Below, piece by piece: positions 25,635-32,559 of a stretch of 64,000 bases of DNA (the first letter of the stretch is position 1; each line of letters begins with the position of its first letter). The stretch is from Anoxynatronum sibiricum. GTDB taxonomy: Bacteria > Bacillota > Clostridia > Peptostreptococcales > Tindalliaceae. Location: assembly GCF_039414295.1 (NCBI RefSeq), contig NZ_JBCITM010000005.1, positions 173,202-237,201 on the forward strand. The letters run 5' to 3'. The notes under the pieces were generated by a model. That model saw only the letters and a list, made by a program, of their open reading frames with translations. It searched no databases and was not told the DNA's origin. Position numbers and translations under genes: made by a program.

Positions 25635-26278
25635 AGACAACCGATGGTCTGTTCATCACACTGGAAGGGATGGATGGTGCCGGCAAGACCACCCAAATGC
25701 TTCAACTAAAACGGTATTTGGAGAGCCTGGGCTATACGGTCTGCATGACCAGGGAGCCAGGCGGCACCCCCATCTCCGAGAAAATCCGGGAACTGATTCT
25801 GGACCCCGACCATGGGGAGATGCACCCCTGGACAGAAGCCCTCCTGTATGCCGCTGCCCGGGCCCAGCACGTGGCTGAAGTGATCATGCCCGCCCTGAAC
25901 CGGGGAGAAGTGGTGATTTGCGACCGCTTTGTGGATTCCAGCCTGGCCTATCAGGGTGCCGGCCGCAACCTGGGGATTGAAAAAGTCTACCAGGTGAATG
26001 AACCCGGCCTGATGAACCGGCTGCCCAATCTCACCTTTTGGTTCAACATCACCCCCGAAGAAAGCTTTCACCGCAAGGGCAGTGACCCCAAAGACCGGCT
26101 GGAGCAGGAAGACATGGCCTTTTATGAGACCATCTACCAGACGTATCGCCAGCTGGCAGCAGCGAATCCGGACCGCTTCGTGGTCATTGATGCCACCAAA
26201 AGCATTCCCTGGATCCAACAGGTGCTCCGCTGTGAAACCGATAAACGCATCAAGCATCTGGAACATGAAACAACATAG
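25631..26278 (+). CDS. tmk: Thymidylate kinase
   Basis: A 215-residue dTMP kinase giving dTDP. The P-loop is LEGMDGAGKTTQ (about residue 13), the DRX motif region is CDRFVDSSLAYQGAG, and MTREPGGTPISEKIRE is present. The start at 25631 overlaps the stop of the decarboxylase gene as ATGA. The order tmk-darA-holB is conserved in Bacillota. Confidence 0.95.
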   Translation: MKTTDGLFITLEGMDGAGKTTQMLQLKRYLESLGYTVCMTREPGGTPISEKIRELILDPDHGEMHPWTEALLYAAARAQHVAEVIMPALNRGEVVICDRFVDSSLAYQGAGRNLGIEKVYQVNEPGLMNRLPNLTFWFNITPEESFHRKGSDPKDRLEQEDMAFYETIYQTYRQLAAANPDRFVVIDATKSIPWIQQVLRCETDKRIKHLEHETT

Positions 26279-26310
26279 AGAACATGAAACGACATGAAAC
26301 AGCATAGAGA
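26263..26310 (+). repeat. Short direct repeats between tmk and darA
   Basis: GAACATGAAACAACATAGAG, GAACATGAAACGACATGAAA and CAGCATAGAGAA are overlapping imperfect repeats built on ACATGAAAC and CATAGAGAA, spanning the tmk stop codon. They look like local slippage products. Confidence 0.5.
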
Positions 26311-26361
26311 AATAGAACTGACAGTTTGAAGCAACCCCAAAACACTGAGGAGGGATGACTC

Positions 26362-26691
26362 ATGAAACTGGTGATAGCCATTGTTCACGACGAAGATGCA
26401 AAAGCCTTGCTGGAAGACCTGACCAAAGCTGAATTTCGAGTAACCAAGCTTGCCTCCACCGGAGGTTTTCTGAAGGCCGGCAACACCACCGTACTGGTGG
26501 GAGTGGAAGACGACAGGGTGGAAGAAGTAAAGGCCATTATCTCTGACAACTGCCAGTCCCGAAAAGAAATGGTGACTTCACCTGCCCCTGTCTCCGGTAC
26601 CACGGGTGTGTTCATTCCCTACCCGGTGGAAGTGACCGTGGGAGGTGCCACCATTTTTGTGGTGGATGTCGCCGAATACCTGAAGATGTAG
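26362..26691 (+). CDS. darA: Cyclic-di-AMP receptor, PII-like (DarA/PstA)
   Basis: A 109-residue PII-like signal protein of the YaaQ/DarA/PstA family, which binds cyclic di-AMP as a trimer. The N-terminal MKLVIAIVHDEDAKALLEDL, STGGFLKAGNTTVLVGVEDD and the C-terminal GGATIFVVDV match the family. The start follows GAGGAGGG. It sits between tmk and holB as in Bacillus, but the yaaR gene that usually follows is absent. Its downstream partner is not known for the family. Confidence 0.92.
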   Translation: MKLVIAIVHDEDAKALLEDLTKAEFRVTKLASTGGFLKAGNTTVLVGVEDDRVEEVKAIISDNCQSRKEMVTSPAPVSGTTGVFIPYPVEVTVGGATIFVVDVAEYLKM

Positions 26692-26790
26692 ACAAACAGA
26701 TGAAGCTGGATTTCAATGCCTGCAGTTGAAGTTAGTTAAGTGCAGTTGAAGTTGCATATCTGAAGTCATCGCCGAATACCTGAAGCTGTA
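26669..26790 (+). repeat. Duplicated 22-bp end of darA, 100 bp downstream
   Basis: The last 22 bases of darA (26669-26690) recur at 26769-26790 with one change, exactly 100 bases later and just before holB. Between them TGCAGTTGAAGTT occurs twice (26721 and 26741). A local duplication or a collapsed gene remnant is likely. Confidence 0.6.
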
Positions 26791-26803
26791 AAGGAGCATT
26801 TTT

Positions 26804-27958
26804 GTGGAAAATGTGATGTCGAAACCAGGCGTTCCCTTCGCGGGCATCGTGGGGCAGGACGCCGTGAAAAAACTGCTGACCCAGGCCCTTAACAGTCGGC
26901 AGTTTTCCCACGCCTATCTTTTCGAAGGTCCCCCGGGGCTGGGGAAGGAAACCATGGCCAGGGAGTTTGCCGCCGCCATTTTTTGCTCCCATGAAAAGCC
27001 CCCCTGCCACACCTGCAAAAGCTGCCGCCAGGTGATGGCAGGCAGTCACCCAGAATTTCGATGGATCCTGCCGGAAAATCCGGAAAAAGACACCAGTCTC
27101 TCCGTGGAAACCATCCGGGGACTCATTAAAGACATTTATCTCAAGCCCTACGAAAGCGACTGGAAAATATACGTGATACCCCAGGCGGAAATCATGACCC
27201 CCCAGGCCCAGAACGCCCTGCTGAAGACCCTTGAAGAACCACCGGACCATGCAGTCATCATCCTGGCCACTTCCCGGCCTGAAACCCTCTTGCCCACCGT
27301 TCTCTCCCGGTGTCAGACGGCAGTCTTTCGTCCGGTGGGGAAACAGGAAATGGAAGCCTGGCTGGAAAACCGCTATCAGATCGACTCTCATCAGGCTGTC
27401 AAACTGGCTGCCTTTGCCAACGGTACCCCCGCCAGAGCTGTGAAACTTCGGGAGAGCGAAAGCTTCCAGGAACTTCGTCGACAGCTGTTACAGCTCACCG
27501 ACACCCTGGCGGCAGGAAAGATATCACCCCTTTTGGAAGCAGGTGAATTTCTGGCACGTGAAAAAAGCCAGGCACTTGAAGTGCTGGCCATGTGGCAGGA
27601 ATGGGTGCGTGATTTGCAGGTACTCACCCTCAAAGGGGAAAACGTCCTTCTTATTAACCAGGATCAAGAAGAACGCCTCAGGCAGCAGGTGGAGCAGCTG
27701 GCAACTCAGGCACTTTCCCAGGCATCGCCACGGGAATCATTTCGGTCATCAGACCAAAGCCATGACCAGCCCGTTATCCTGCACCTGTCCCGGGGCCTTT
27801 CCAATGCCCTGCTCCTGTTGGAACAGGCACGGGACGACCTGGAAAATCATGGAAATCTGGCCTACGTCACTGAAATACTGCTCTTGAATCTGCTGGACAG
27901 CTTTAAGCGCCCAACCACCGCCCCGGCGGTTCAATGGTTAACGCCCCTGGGGAGATAA
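26804..27958 (+). CDS. holB: DNA polymerase III delta-prime subunit
   Basis: A 384-residue clamp-loader subunit. The AAA+ domain has a P-loop-like GPPGLGKETM, a zinc-binding cysteine set (CSHEKPPCHTCKSC), QNALLKTLEEPP and the conserved SRC motif in TVLSRCQTAV. The C-terminal region (from about residue 215) matches the helical clamp-loader collar less clearly and is longer than usual. The start is a GTG behind AAAGGAG. Its 3' end overlaps the convergent TetR gene by 21 bases. Confidence 0.92.
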   Translation: MENVMSKPGVPFAGIVGQDAVKKLLTQALNSRQFSHAYLFEGPPGLGKETMAREFAAAIFCSHEKPPCHTCKSCRQVMAGSHPEFRWILPENPEKDTSLSVETIRGLIKDIYLKPYESDWKIYVIPQAEIMTPQAQNALLKTLEEPPDHAVIILATSRPETLLPTVLSRCQTAVFRPVGKQEMEAWLENRYQIDSHQAVKLAAFANGTPARAVKLRESESFQELRRQLLQLTDTLAAGKISPLLEAGEFLAREKSQALEVLAMWQEWVRDLQVLTLKGENVLLINQDQEERLRQQVEQLATQALSQASPRESFRSSDQSHDQPVILHLSRGLSNALLLLEQARDDLENHGNLAYVTEILLLNLLDSFKRPTTAPAVQWLTPLGR

Positions 27959-28600
27959 CCCCCGGCGCAGCAGAGCCATCAGCCGCCGTGACCCCTGGGC
28001 GGTGACCTCGCGATAATCGCAAGAAGCTTCTTCGGCAACGCCGGGAGCTTCTTTTTTAGTAGTCATTTGCCGCTGAACATAGAAATGAAATTCTTTTAAA
28101 ATCAACTGACAGATAAACGTAATCATGTGAGCATCCACATCAGCGGCAATCTTTCCCTTCAACTGATCACGCACCATCAATGCATGGTAGTTTTTGAACA
28201 GATCACTTTCAAGTGCTTTGAGTTTTTCCGGAGAGAAAGGGGTAAACCGGGGATCAAGGGCCAGCGACAGCAGGTGATGAAAAGCCGGATGCTCCAGACG
28301 AAAGGTGGTTTCAAGCCGCAGCTGTGCTTCAAAGAGTTGAAAAAAATCATCTGTCTGGCGAATAAAGCGACTTTTAATATAAACGGACCGAATGGTGAAC
28401 ACGGTGTCAACCACATACGTATATAAATCCAGTTTGTCGGCAAAATAGGCATAGAAAGTGCCCTTGGGTATTCCGCATTCCCGCAGCAGGGATGAGAGCG
28501 ACGCCTCTTGATAGGGCTTGGCAGCAAAAAGAATCAGCGCCTGGTCAAAAAAAACATCCTGCTGGTGGTTGGGGAGATCAAGAAAAGCTTTTTTAGGCAT
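27938..28600 (-). CDS. TetR family transcriptional regulator
   Basis: A 220-residue TetR-type repressor. The N-terminal HTH spans about residues 15-60, with SLSSLLRECGIPKGTFYAYFADKLDLY as its recognition region. The C-terminal ligand domain has no recognisable specificity. AGGAGG lies six bases before the ATG. It is encoded against the flanking housekeeping genes, overlaps the end of holB, and has its own promoter. An adjacent target gene is not obvious, so it probably acts elsewhere or on itself. In Bacillus this position is not occupied by a regulator. Confidence 0.88.
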   Translation of the reverse strand: MPKKAFLDLPNHQQDVFFDQALILFAAKPYQEASLSSLLRECGIPKGTFYAYFADKLDLYTYVVDTVFTIRSVYIKSRFIRQTDDFFQLFEAQLRLETTFRLEHPAFHHLLSLALDPRFTPFSPEKLKALESDLFKNYHALMVRDQLKGKIAADVDAHMITFICQLILKEFHFYVQRQMTTKKEAPGVAEEASCDYREVTAQGSRRLMALLRRGLSPQGR

Positions 28601-28678
28601 GGGGATCCTCCTAAGGGGAATTCGAGGAAGGGCAGATGGCCATCCTAAGGCAATCGCCATCAAACTGACCCTATGGTC

Positions 28679-28707
28679 ATCGTAAGCCTACCGTTCCCCA
28701 ATGTCAA
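28679..28707 (-). promoter_or_regulatory. Sigma-A-type promoter for the TetR gene
   Basis: On the minus strand TTGACA (28702-28707) and TACGAT (28679-28684) are 17 bases apart, about 80 bases upstream of the TetR start. The rest of the divergent 357-base gap shows little else besides the ricT promoter. Confidence 0.55.
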
Positions 28708-28858
28708 CCCCTCACGCCTGCTATATTTACCGGCAACCTTCCTTTCGCTTTTGTATTGCCACAACCATTCATCTCCACGAGCCATACGAGTACCATTCGC
28801 GAGCCATTAATGAACTCGGGAAATCATTCCCTCCGGTGAGGGCCAATCCTCAAAAAGA

Positions 28859-28888
28859 TTGTGCATTCGCACCAAAATCTGATACAAT
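28859..28888 (+). promoter_or_regulatory. Promoter for the ricT-trmN6-rsmI operon
   Basis: TTGTGC (28859-28864) and TACAAT (28883-28888) are separated by 18 bases and lie about 70 bases upstream of the ricT start. Confidence 0.5.
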
Positions 28889-28957
28889 AACGGAAACGGG
28901 GCGCCGGTGTATCGGTTGATTCGCCGGCAGGCCCTTTTCAATAGAGGGAGGAATACC

Positions 28958-29836
28958 ATGAATCGCGTAGTTGGCGTTCGATTTAAGAAAGCCGGTAAAA
29001 TATATTATTTTGATCCAGATGTGCATGAGCTGCCCGTAGGCACCCAGGTAATTGTGGAAACTGCCAGAGGCGTTGAATTTGGAGACGTGGTGGTGGGGAT
29101 GAAAGAAGTTTCTGAAAAAGACATTGTCTCCCCCCTGAAAAAAGTGGTGCGGATTGTCACCGATGAAGACCGAAAAATCAGTGAAGAAAACCGCCTGCGG
29201 GAAAAAGAAGCCTTTGAAACCGGTGCGAAGAAAATTGAAAAGCATCAACTGGACATGAAACTGGTGGATGTGGAGTACACCTTTGATCGGAACAAAATTA
29301 TCTTTTACTTTACGGCAGATGGCCGGGTTGATTTCCGCGAGCTGGTGAAAGACCTGGCAGCCATTTTCAAAACCCGCATAGAGCTGCGGCAGATTGGCGT
29401 GCGTGATGAAGCCAAAATGATCGGGGGCATCGGCCCCTGCGGCAAACCCCTTTGCTGCTCCACCTGGCTGGGCGAGTTTGATCCCGTCACCATCAAAATG
29501 GCCAAGGAGCAAAACCTGTCACTGAACCCCACCAAGATTTCCGGTATCTGCGGCCGGTTGTTCTGCTGCCTGAAATACGAGCATGAAACATACCAGGACA
29601 TGCTGAAACGCCTGCCCTCCTGCGGTGCCCGCTGCCGTTGCCCCGAAGGCACAGGCGAAGTCATCGAGACCCAAACCCTCACGGGAAAAGTAAAACTGAA
29701 AGTCAAAAATCCCGATGATGACACTGAAGAAATTGTCACCTGCCACGTGGACCAGCTGACACCCCTGAATAAAGGGAAGAAACTGCGCCAGGCCGACGGT
29801 AAAAAGAAACCGGATAAAGCAGAGCCTGTGGAATAA
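28958..29836 (+). CDS. ricT: RicT / PSP1 domain protein (YaaT)
   Basis: A 292-residue PSP1-family protein. It carries the family's cysteine-rich core: CGPCGKPLCCSTWL, then CGRLFCCLKYE and PSCGARCRCPEG. In Bacillus RicT joins RicA and RicF in an iron-sulfur complex that assists RNase Y in mRNA maturation. The ATG at 28958 follows GGGAGGAA; the frame opens earlier but without a site. The following yabA gene found in Bacillus is absent, and trmN6 comes next. Confidence 0.92.
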   Translation: MNRVVGVRFKKAGKIYYFDPDVHELPVGTQVIVETARGVEFGDVVVGMKEVSEKDIVSPLKKVVRIVTDEDRKISEENRLREKEAFETGAKKIEKHQLDMKLVDVEYTFDRNKIIFYFTADGRVDFRELVKDLAAIFKTRIELRQIGVRDEAKMIGGIGPCGKPLCCSTWLGEFDPVTIKMAKEQNLSLNPTKISGICGRLFCCLKYEHETYQDMLKRLPSCGARCRCPEGTGEVIETQTLTGKVKLKVKNPDDDTEEIVTCHVDQLTPLNKGKKLRQADGKKKPDKAEPVE

Positions 29837-29896
29837 CCAACCGGTAGCGTAACCACATCAAGATGGTTCAATCATCAATGAAACTGAGGGAACACC

Positions 29897-30658
29897 ATGC
29901 CACCTTTTCAAGACTACCTGCAGCCGGGAGAACGGCTGGATGACTTGCAACTTAATGGACTTCACCTGATCCAAGACCCCGAAGGCTTCTGCTTCGGGGT
30001 CGATGCCGTGCTCCTCAGCCACTTCGCCCGACCCAAAAGGAATGCCCGGGTGATTGACCTGGGCACCGGCACCGGCGTAATCCCCCTGCTGTTGGCCGGC
30101 AAAAACCCCCACTGCCACATCACCGGGGTTGAAATACAGCCAACCCAGGCTGAAAGAGCCCGCCGCAGCGTGGCCATGAACAGATTGAATGAACGCATTC
30201 AAATTCTCAACCATGATATTCGCCATCTTCAGGAAGTGCTGGCTCCCGCTTCCTTTCAAGTGGTCACCAGCAACCCCCCTTACCTTCCCCCGGGCAGCCT
30301 TACCAATCCCCGGGAGGAGAAAGCCATTGCCCGCCACGAAATTACCCTTACCCTGCAGGAACTCATGGCACAGACAGCCTGGCTGCTGGAGCCGGGAGGA
30401 CAGTTCTACCTGATTCACCGTCCCCAGCGCCTGGCAGACATCATGGTACTGGGAAGGCAATACCGGCTGGAACCCAAGTGGATGCAAATGGTGCATTCCC
30501 ATTCTCATAAAGCCCCCACCATGGTACTGCTGCAGCTCACCAAAAATGGCCGACCAGAGCTGAAAAGTCACCCGCCCCTCATCATCTACCACCCCGATGG
30601 CACCTACACCCCCCAGCTGCTGGCCTGCTACGGCAAAGAAAAGGAGGCAGCTCCATGA
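29897..30658 (+). CDS. trmN6: tRNA1(Val) adenine-N6 methyltransferase (TrmN6/YfiC family)
   Basis: A 253-residue SAM-dependent methyltransferase. VIDLGTGTGVIPLLL is motif I and SNPPYLPPGS is the catalytic NPPY motif; the early FCFGVDAVLLSHFA is typical of YabB/TrmN6. It methylates A37 in a valine tRNA in E. coli; the target in this group is inferred. The stop overlaps the rsmI start as ATGA. GAGGGAACA precedes its start. Confidence 0.9.
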   Translation: MPPFQDYLQPGERLDDLQLNGLHLIQDPEGFCFGVDAVLLSHFARPKRNARVIDLGTGTGVIPLLLAGKNPHCHITGVEIQPTQAERARRSVAMNRLNERIQILNHDIRHLQEVLAPASFQVVTSNPPYLPPGSLTNPREEKAIARHEITLTLQELMAQTAWLLEPGGQFYLIHRPQRLADIMVLGRQYRLEPKWMQMVHSHSHKAPTMVLLQLTKNGRPELKSHPPLIIYHPDGTYTPQLLACYGKEKEAAP

Positions 30659-31554
30659 CAGCCACCCTTGAAAACAGTGCATACCGCTTCACCATACAGC
30701 CAGGCACCCTCTACCTGTGCCCCACCCCCCTGGGCAATCTGGGGGATCTCACCCTGCGCACCATCGAAGTGCTGCAACAGGTGGATTTCATCGCCGCCGA
30801 AGACACCCGGCGCAGCCTGAAGCTGCTGAACCACCTGAACATCCGCAAAAGCTTGGTGAGCTATCACGAACACAACCGCAGAGAAAAGGAAGGCCCCCTG
30901 CTGGAAGCCCTCCGCCAGGGCAAAACCATTGCCCTCATCACCGATGCCGGCATGCCCGGCATTTCAGACCCGGGCACCCACCTGGTGGCCGCCTGCCTTC
31001 GGGAAAACCTTCCCTTTGAAGTTCTCCCCGGCCCCTCCGCCGTCCTTCTGGCCCTGGCCGCCTCAGGCCTTTCCACAGAACGCTTCACCTTCGAGGGTTT
31101 TTTGCCCCGGGAAAAAAAGAAGCAACGGGAACATCTGGCCTCACTCACAGACCTGCCCCACACCCTGATTTTCTACGAAGCCCCCCATCGCATCCTGTCC
31201 ACCCTGAAACAATTGGCAGATACCTTGGGCAACCGGCAGGCCGCTTTGGGCCGGGAACTCACCAAACGCCACGAAACCTGGTACCGGGGAACCCTGGAAG
31301 AAATCAGGCAGCAGCTTGACACCGCACCGGGGGATCCAAAGGGCGAAATGGTGCTGGTGGTGGCCGGCCTTGACCCCATTCAGCGCCTGCAGGCCGCCGC
31401 ACAGGCTCATGACCACCTCACCATCCAAGAGCAGGTGACCCAGCTCATGGCCACCGGCCTTTCCAAAAAAGAAGCCATCAAAGAAACCGCCCGCCTTCGC
31501 CAGCTTCCCAAGCGTGAAGTATACAGCCAGGTCATTGATCTGGAAGAATCCTAA
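30655..31554 (+). CDS. rsmI: 16S rRNA cytidine-1402 2'-O-methyltransferase
   Basis: A 299-residue RsmI of the tetrapyrrole-methylase-like fold. It begins LYLCPTPLGNLGDLTLRTIE, has AAEDTRRSLKLL, ITDAGMPGISDPGTHLV and PGPSAVLLALAASGL, all diagnostic. It methylates the ribose of C1402 at the decoding site. It is the last gene of the ricT operon and is followed by the long hairpin element. An ATGA junction joins it to trmN6. Confidence 0.95.
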   Translation: MTATLENSAYRFTIQPGTLYLCPTPLGNLGDLTLRTIEVLQQVDFIAAEDTRRSLKLLNHLNIRKSLVSYHEHNRREKEGPLLEALRQGKTIALITDAGMPGISDPGTHLVAACLRENLPFEVLPGPSAVLLALAASGLSTERFTFEGFLPREKKKQREHLASLTDLPHTLIFYEAPHRILSTLKQLADTLGNRQAALGRELTKRHETWYRGTLEEIRQQLDTAPGDPKGEMVLVVAGLDPIQRLQAAAQAHDHLTIQEQVTQLMATGLSKKEAIKETARLRQLPKREVYSQVIDLEES

Positions 31555-31562
31555 CACCCACC

Positions 31563-31823
31563 CATACCTCATCCCTAATGGGGTGGTAGAGGCTGAAGAC
31601 AAAGGGCTTTGGACCGGCCAGCTGATTCCAATCTTGTGTGTTTTTAGTCGAAAGTCTCGAAAACAGCGCCTGAACTCGCTGCGCTCAAACAGCAGGCGCT
31701 TGCAGTTTTCGTTCCTTTTCGAAAAAACACTGACAAGATTTTCAATGCTGCCCTTTACCAAATCCCTTGTCTTCAGCTTATGCTGTCTACAGCCCCCGCC
31801 TCCCTAATAGGGAGGTATTTTTT
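31563..31823. repeat. About 255-bp imperfect long inverted repeat (MITE-like or structured RNA), ending in a terminator
   Basis: The two ends start with ATACCTC-type sequences in inverted orientation. Moving inward, GCTGAAGACAAAGGGCTTTGG pairs with CCAAATCCCTTGTCTTCAGC, AATCTTG...TGTTTTT pairs with AAAAACACTGACAAGATT, and GAAAAC...AGCGCCTG pairs with CAGGCGCTTGCAGTTTTC. The apex is AACTCGCTGCGCTCAAACAG. The stretch therefore can fold as a single extended hairpin. No credible protein is encoded. It may be a non-autonomous transposon or an RNA. Confidence 0.6.
31799..31823 (+). terminator. Intrinsic terminator at the end of the long hairpin
   Basis: CCTCCC and GGGAGG around a TAATA loop are followed by TATTTTTT. 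It probably ends the ricT-trmN6-rsmI transcript. Confidence 0.7.
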
Positions 31824-31861
31824 ATTCCCTATTCCCTGCAAGCTTTTCACTGCCCTTCCTA

Positions 31862-31889
31862 TTCACTATTCCCTGCTAACTATCAACTG
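31862..31889 (+). repeat. Dispersed heptad repeat element, copy 3
   Basis: Units TTCACTA, TTCCCTG, CTAACTA, TCAACTG; two more units (TTCCCTA, TTCCCTG) lie at 31825-31838. The copy ends eight bases before the first 11-bp TGTC repeat of the adhesin promoter. Confidence 0.75.
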
Positions 31890-31897
31890 TTTTTCCA

Positions 31898-31952
31898 TGT
31901 CACACAGATGTCACAGATTTGTCCGTCATTTGTCACAACCTCCGGGTATAAT
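31898..31952 (+). promoter_or_regulatory. Adhesin locus 1 promoter: four 11-bp TGTC repeats plus -10
   Basis: TGTCACACAGA, TGTCACAGATT, TGTCCGTCATT and TGTCACAACCT are contiguous 11-mers at 31898-31941, followed after five bases by TATAAT at 31947-31952. The repeats occupy the -35 position, as in PhoB-type promoters where an activator replaces the -35 contact. The same arrangement recurs at 36833 and 41258. The regulator is not in the window. Confidence 0.8.
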
Positions 31953-32052
31953 GGACCTAACACAGCAAACAAAACATACCCATTTGTCACCCAAAATGCA
32001 TTCAACGGGGGTGGGGAGAGAATTCCCCCTTCGCTGAAAGGAGAGGACCCCG

Positions 32053-32334
32053 ATGAATAAAGCAAACAGACACCAGACAACACCCAATCTCGGAGGCTCT
32101 CAGTTTCTTGTCAACGTTCGTTACCAGCAGAACCACAGCTGGCAGGGAAGCATCCAGCGCCTGGACACAGGCGAAACCATCAACTTTCGAAGTGCGCTGG
32201 AACTGATGACCCTGATGGAAGCAGCCGTCAAACAACAAGGGGACAGACACCTGCCTGAAACGGATCTCAGAAACTGGAAGACACAGAAAAAGGAGGTGAA
32301 AACGGGAAAAAAGCATCATGAACAACTTGGATAG
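32053..32334 (+). CDS. Small conserved protein of the adhesin leader, copy 1
   Basis: A 93-residue soluble protein of unknown function. Its core FLVNVRYQQNHSWQGSIQRL followed by DTGETINFRSALELMTLM is nearly identical to the 91-residue protein at 41382. The C-terminal third diverges. The start follows GAAAGGAGAGG. It lies between the TGTC-repeat promoter and the shared leader element of the adhesin gene, so it should be co-transcribed with the adhesin. No catalytic motif or membrane helix is visible. Confidence 0.75.
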   Translation: MNKANRHQTTPNLGGSQFLVNVRYQQNHSWQGSIQRLDTGETINFRSALELMTLMEAAVKQQGDRHLPETDLRNWKTQKKEVKTGKKHHEQLG

Positions 32335-32426
32335 TGACAACCTTGCAAATATCAGCAACTGGGAAAATGACCGATAACGCACTTATGTAGTAACTAGACC
32401 TTTCAGAACGCAGACGGAAGCACCAA

Positions 32427-32525
32427 TGGGTAACCACGTCCCATTTAAAAAACGCGGCACTCCCGGGTAACCACGTCCCATCCAAAAAACGCGGCTGAAA
32501 AAAGAGGGCCTGGCTCCAGAAAAAC
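32427..32525 (+). promoter_or_regulatory. Shared leader element before adhesin 1 (two copies plus stem-loop)
   Basis: GGGTAACCACGTCCC followed by an A-rich stretch and ACGCGGC occurs twice (32427-32458 and 32464-32496). It is followed by a CCTG...CAGG stem-loop and then the adhesin ribosome binding site. Related leaders precede the adhesins at 37047 and 41869. It is probably an RNA-level control element; none of the known riboswitch classes was recognised. Confidence 0.6.
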
Positions 32526-32559
32526 ACAGGCACATTTTCAGAAAAGGAGTGAGAACCAC

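Noticed and set aside
28701..28919. Plus-strand 72-residue frame upstream of ricT
   Set aside because: It covers the divergent promoter region, has no ribosome binding site and no recognisable sequence.
31570..31760. Protein-coding frame of 97 residues from 31514
   Set aside because: It runs through the inverted repeat arms after the rsmI gene and has no ribosome binding site or homology that I recognise.
32427..32525. Cyclic-di-GMP or other known riboswitch in the adhesin leader
   Set aside because: The conserved cores of the classes I can recognise (for example GEMM, cobalamin, T-box) are not present.
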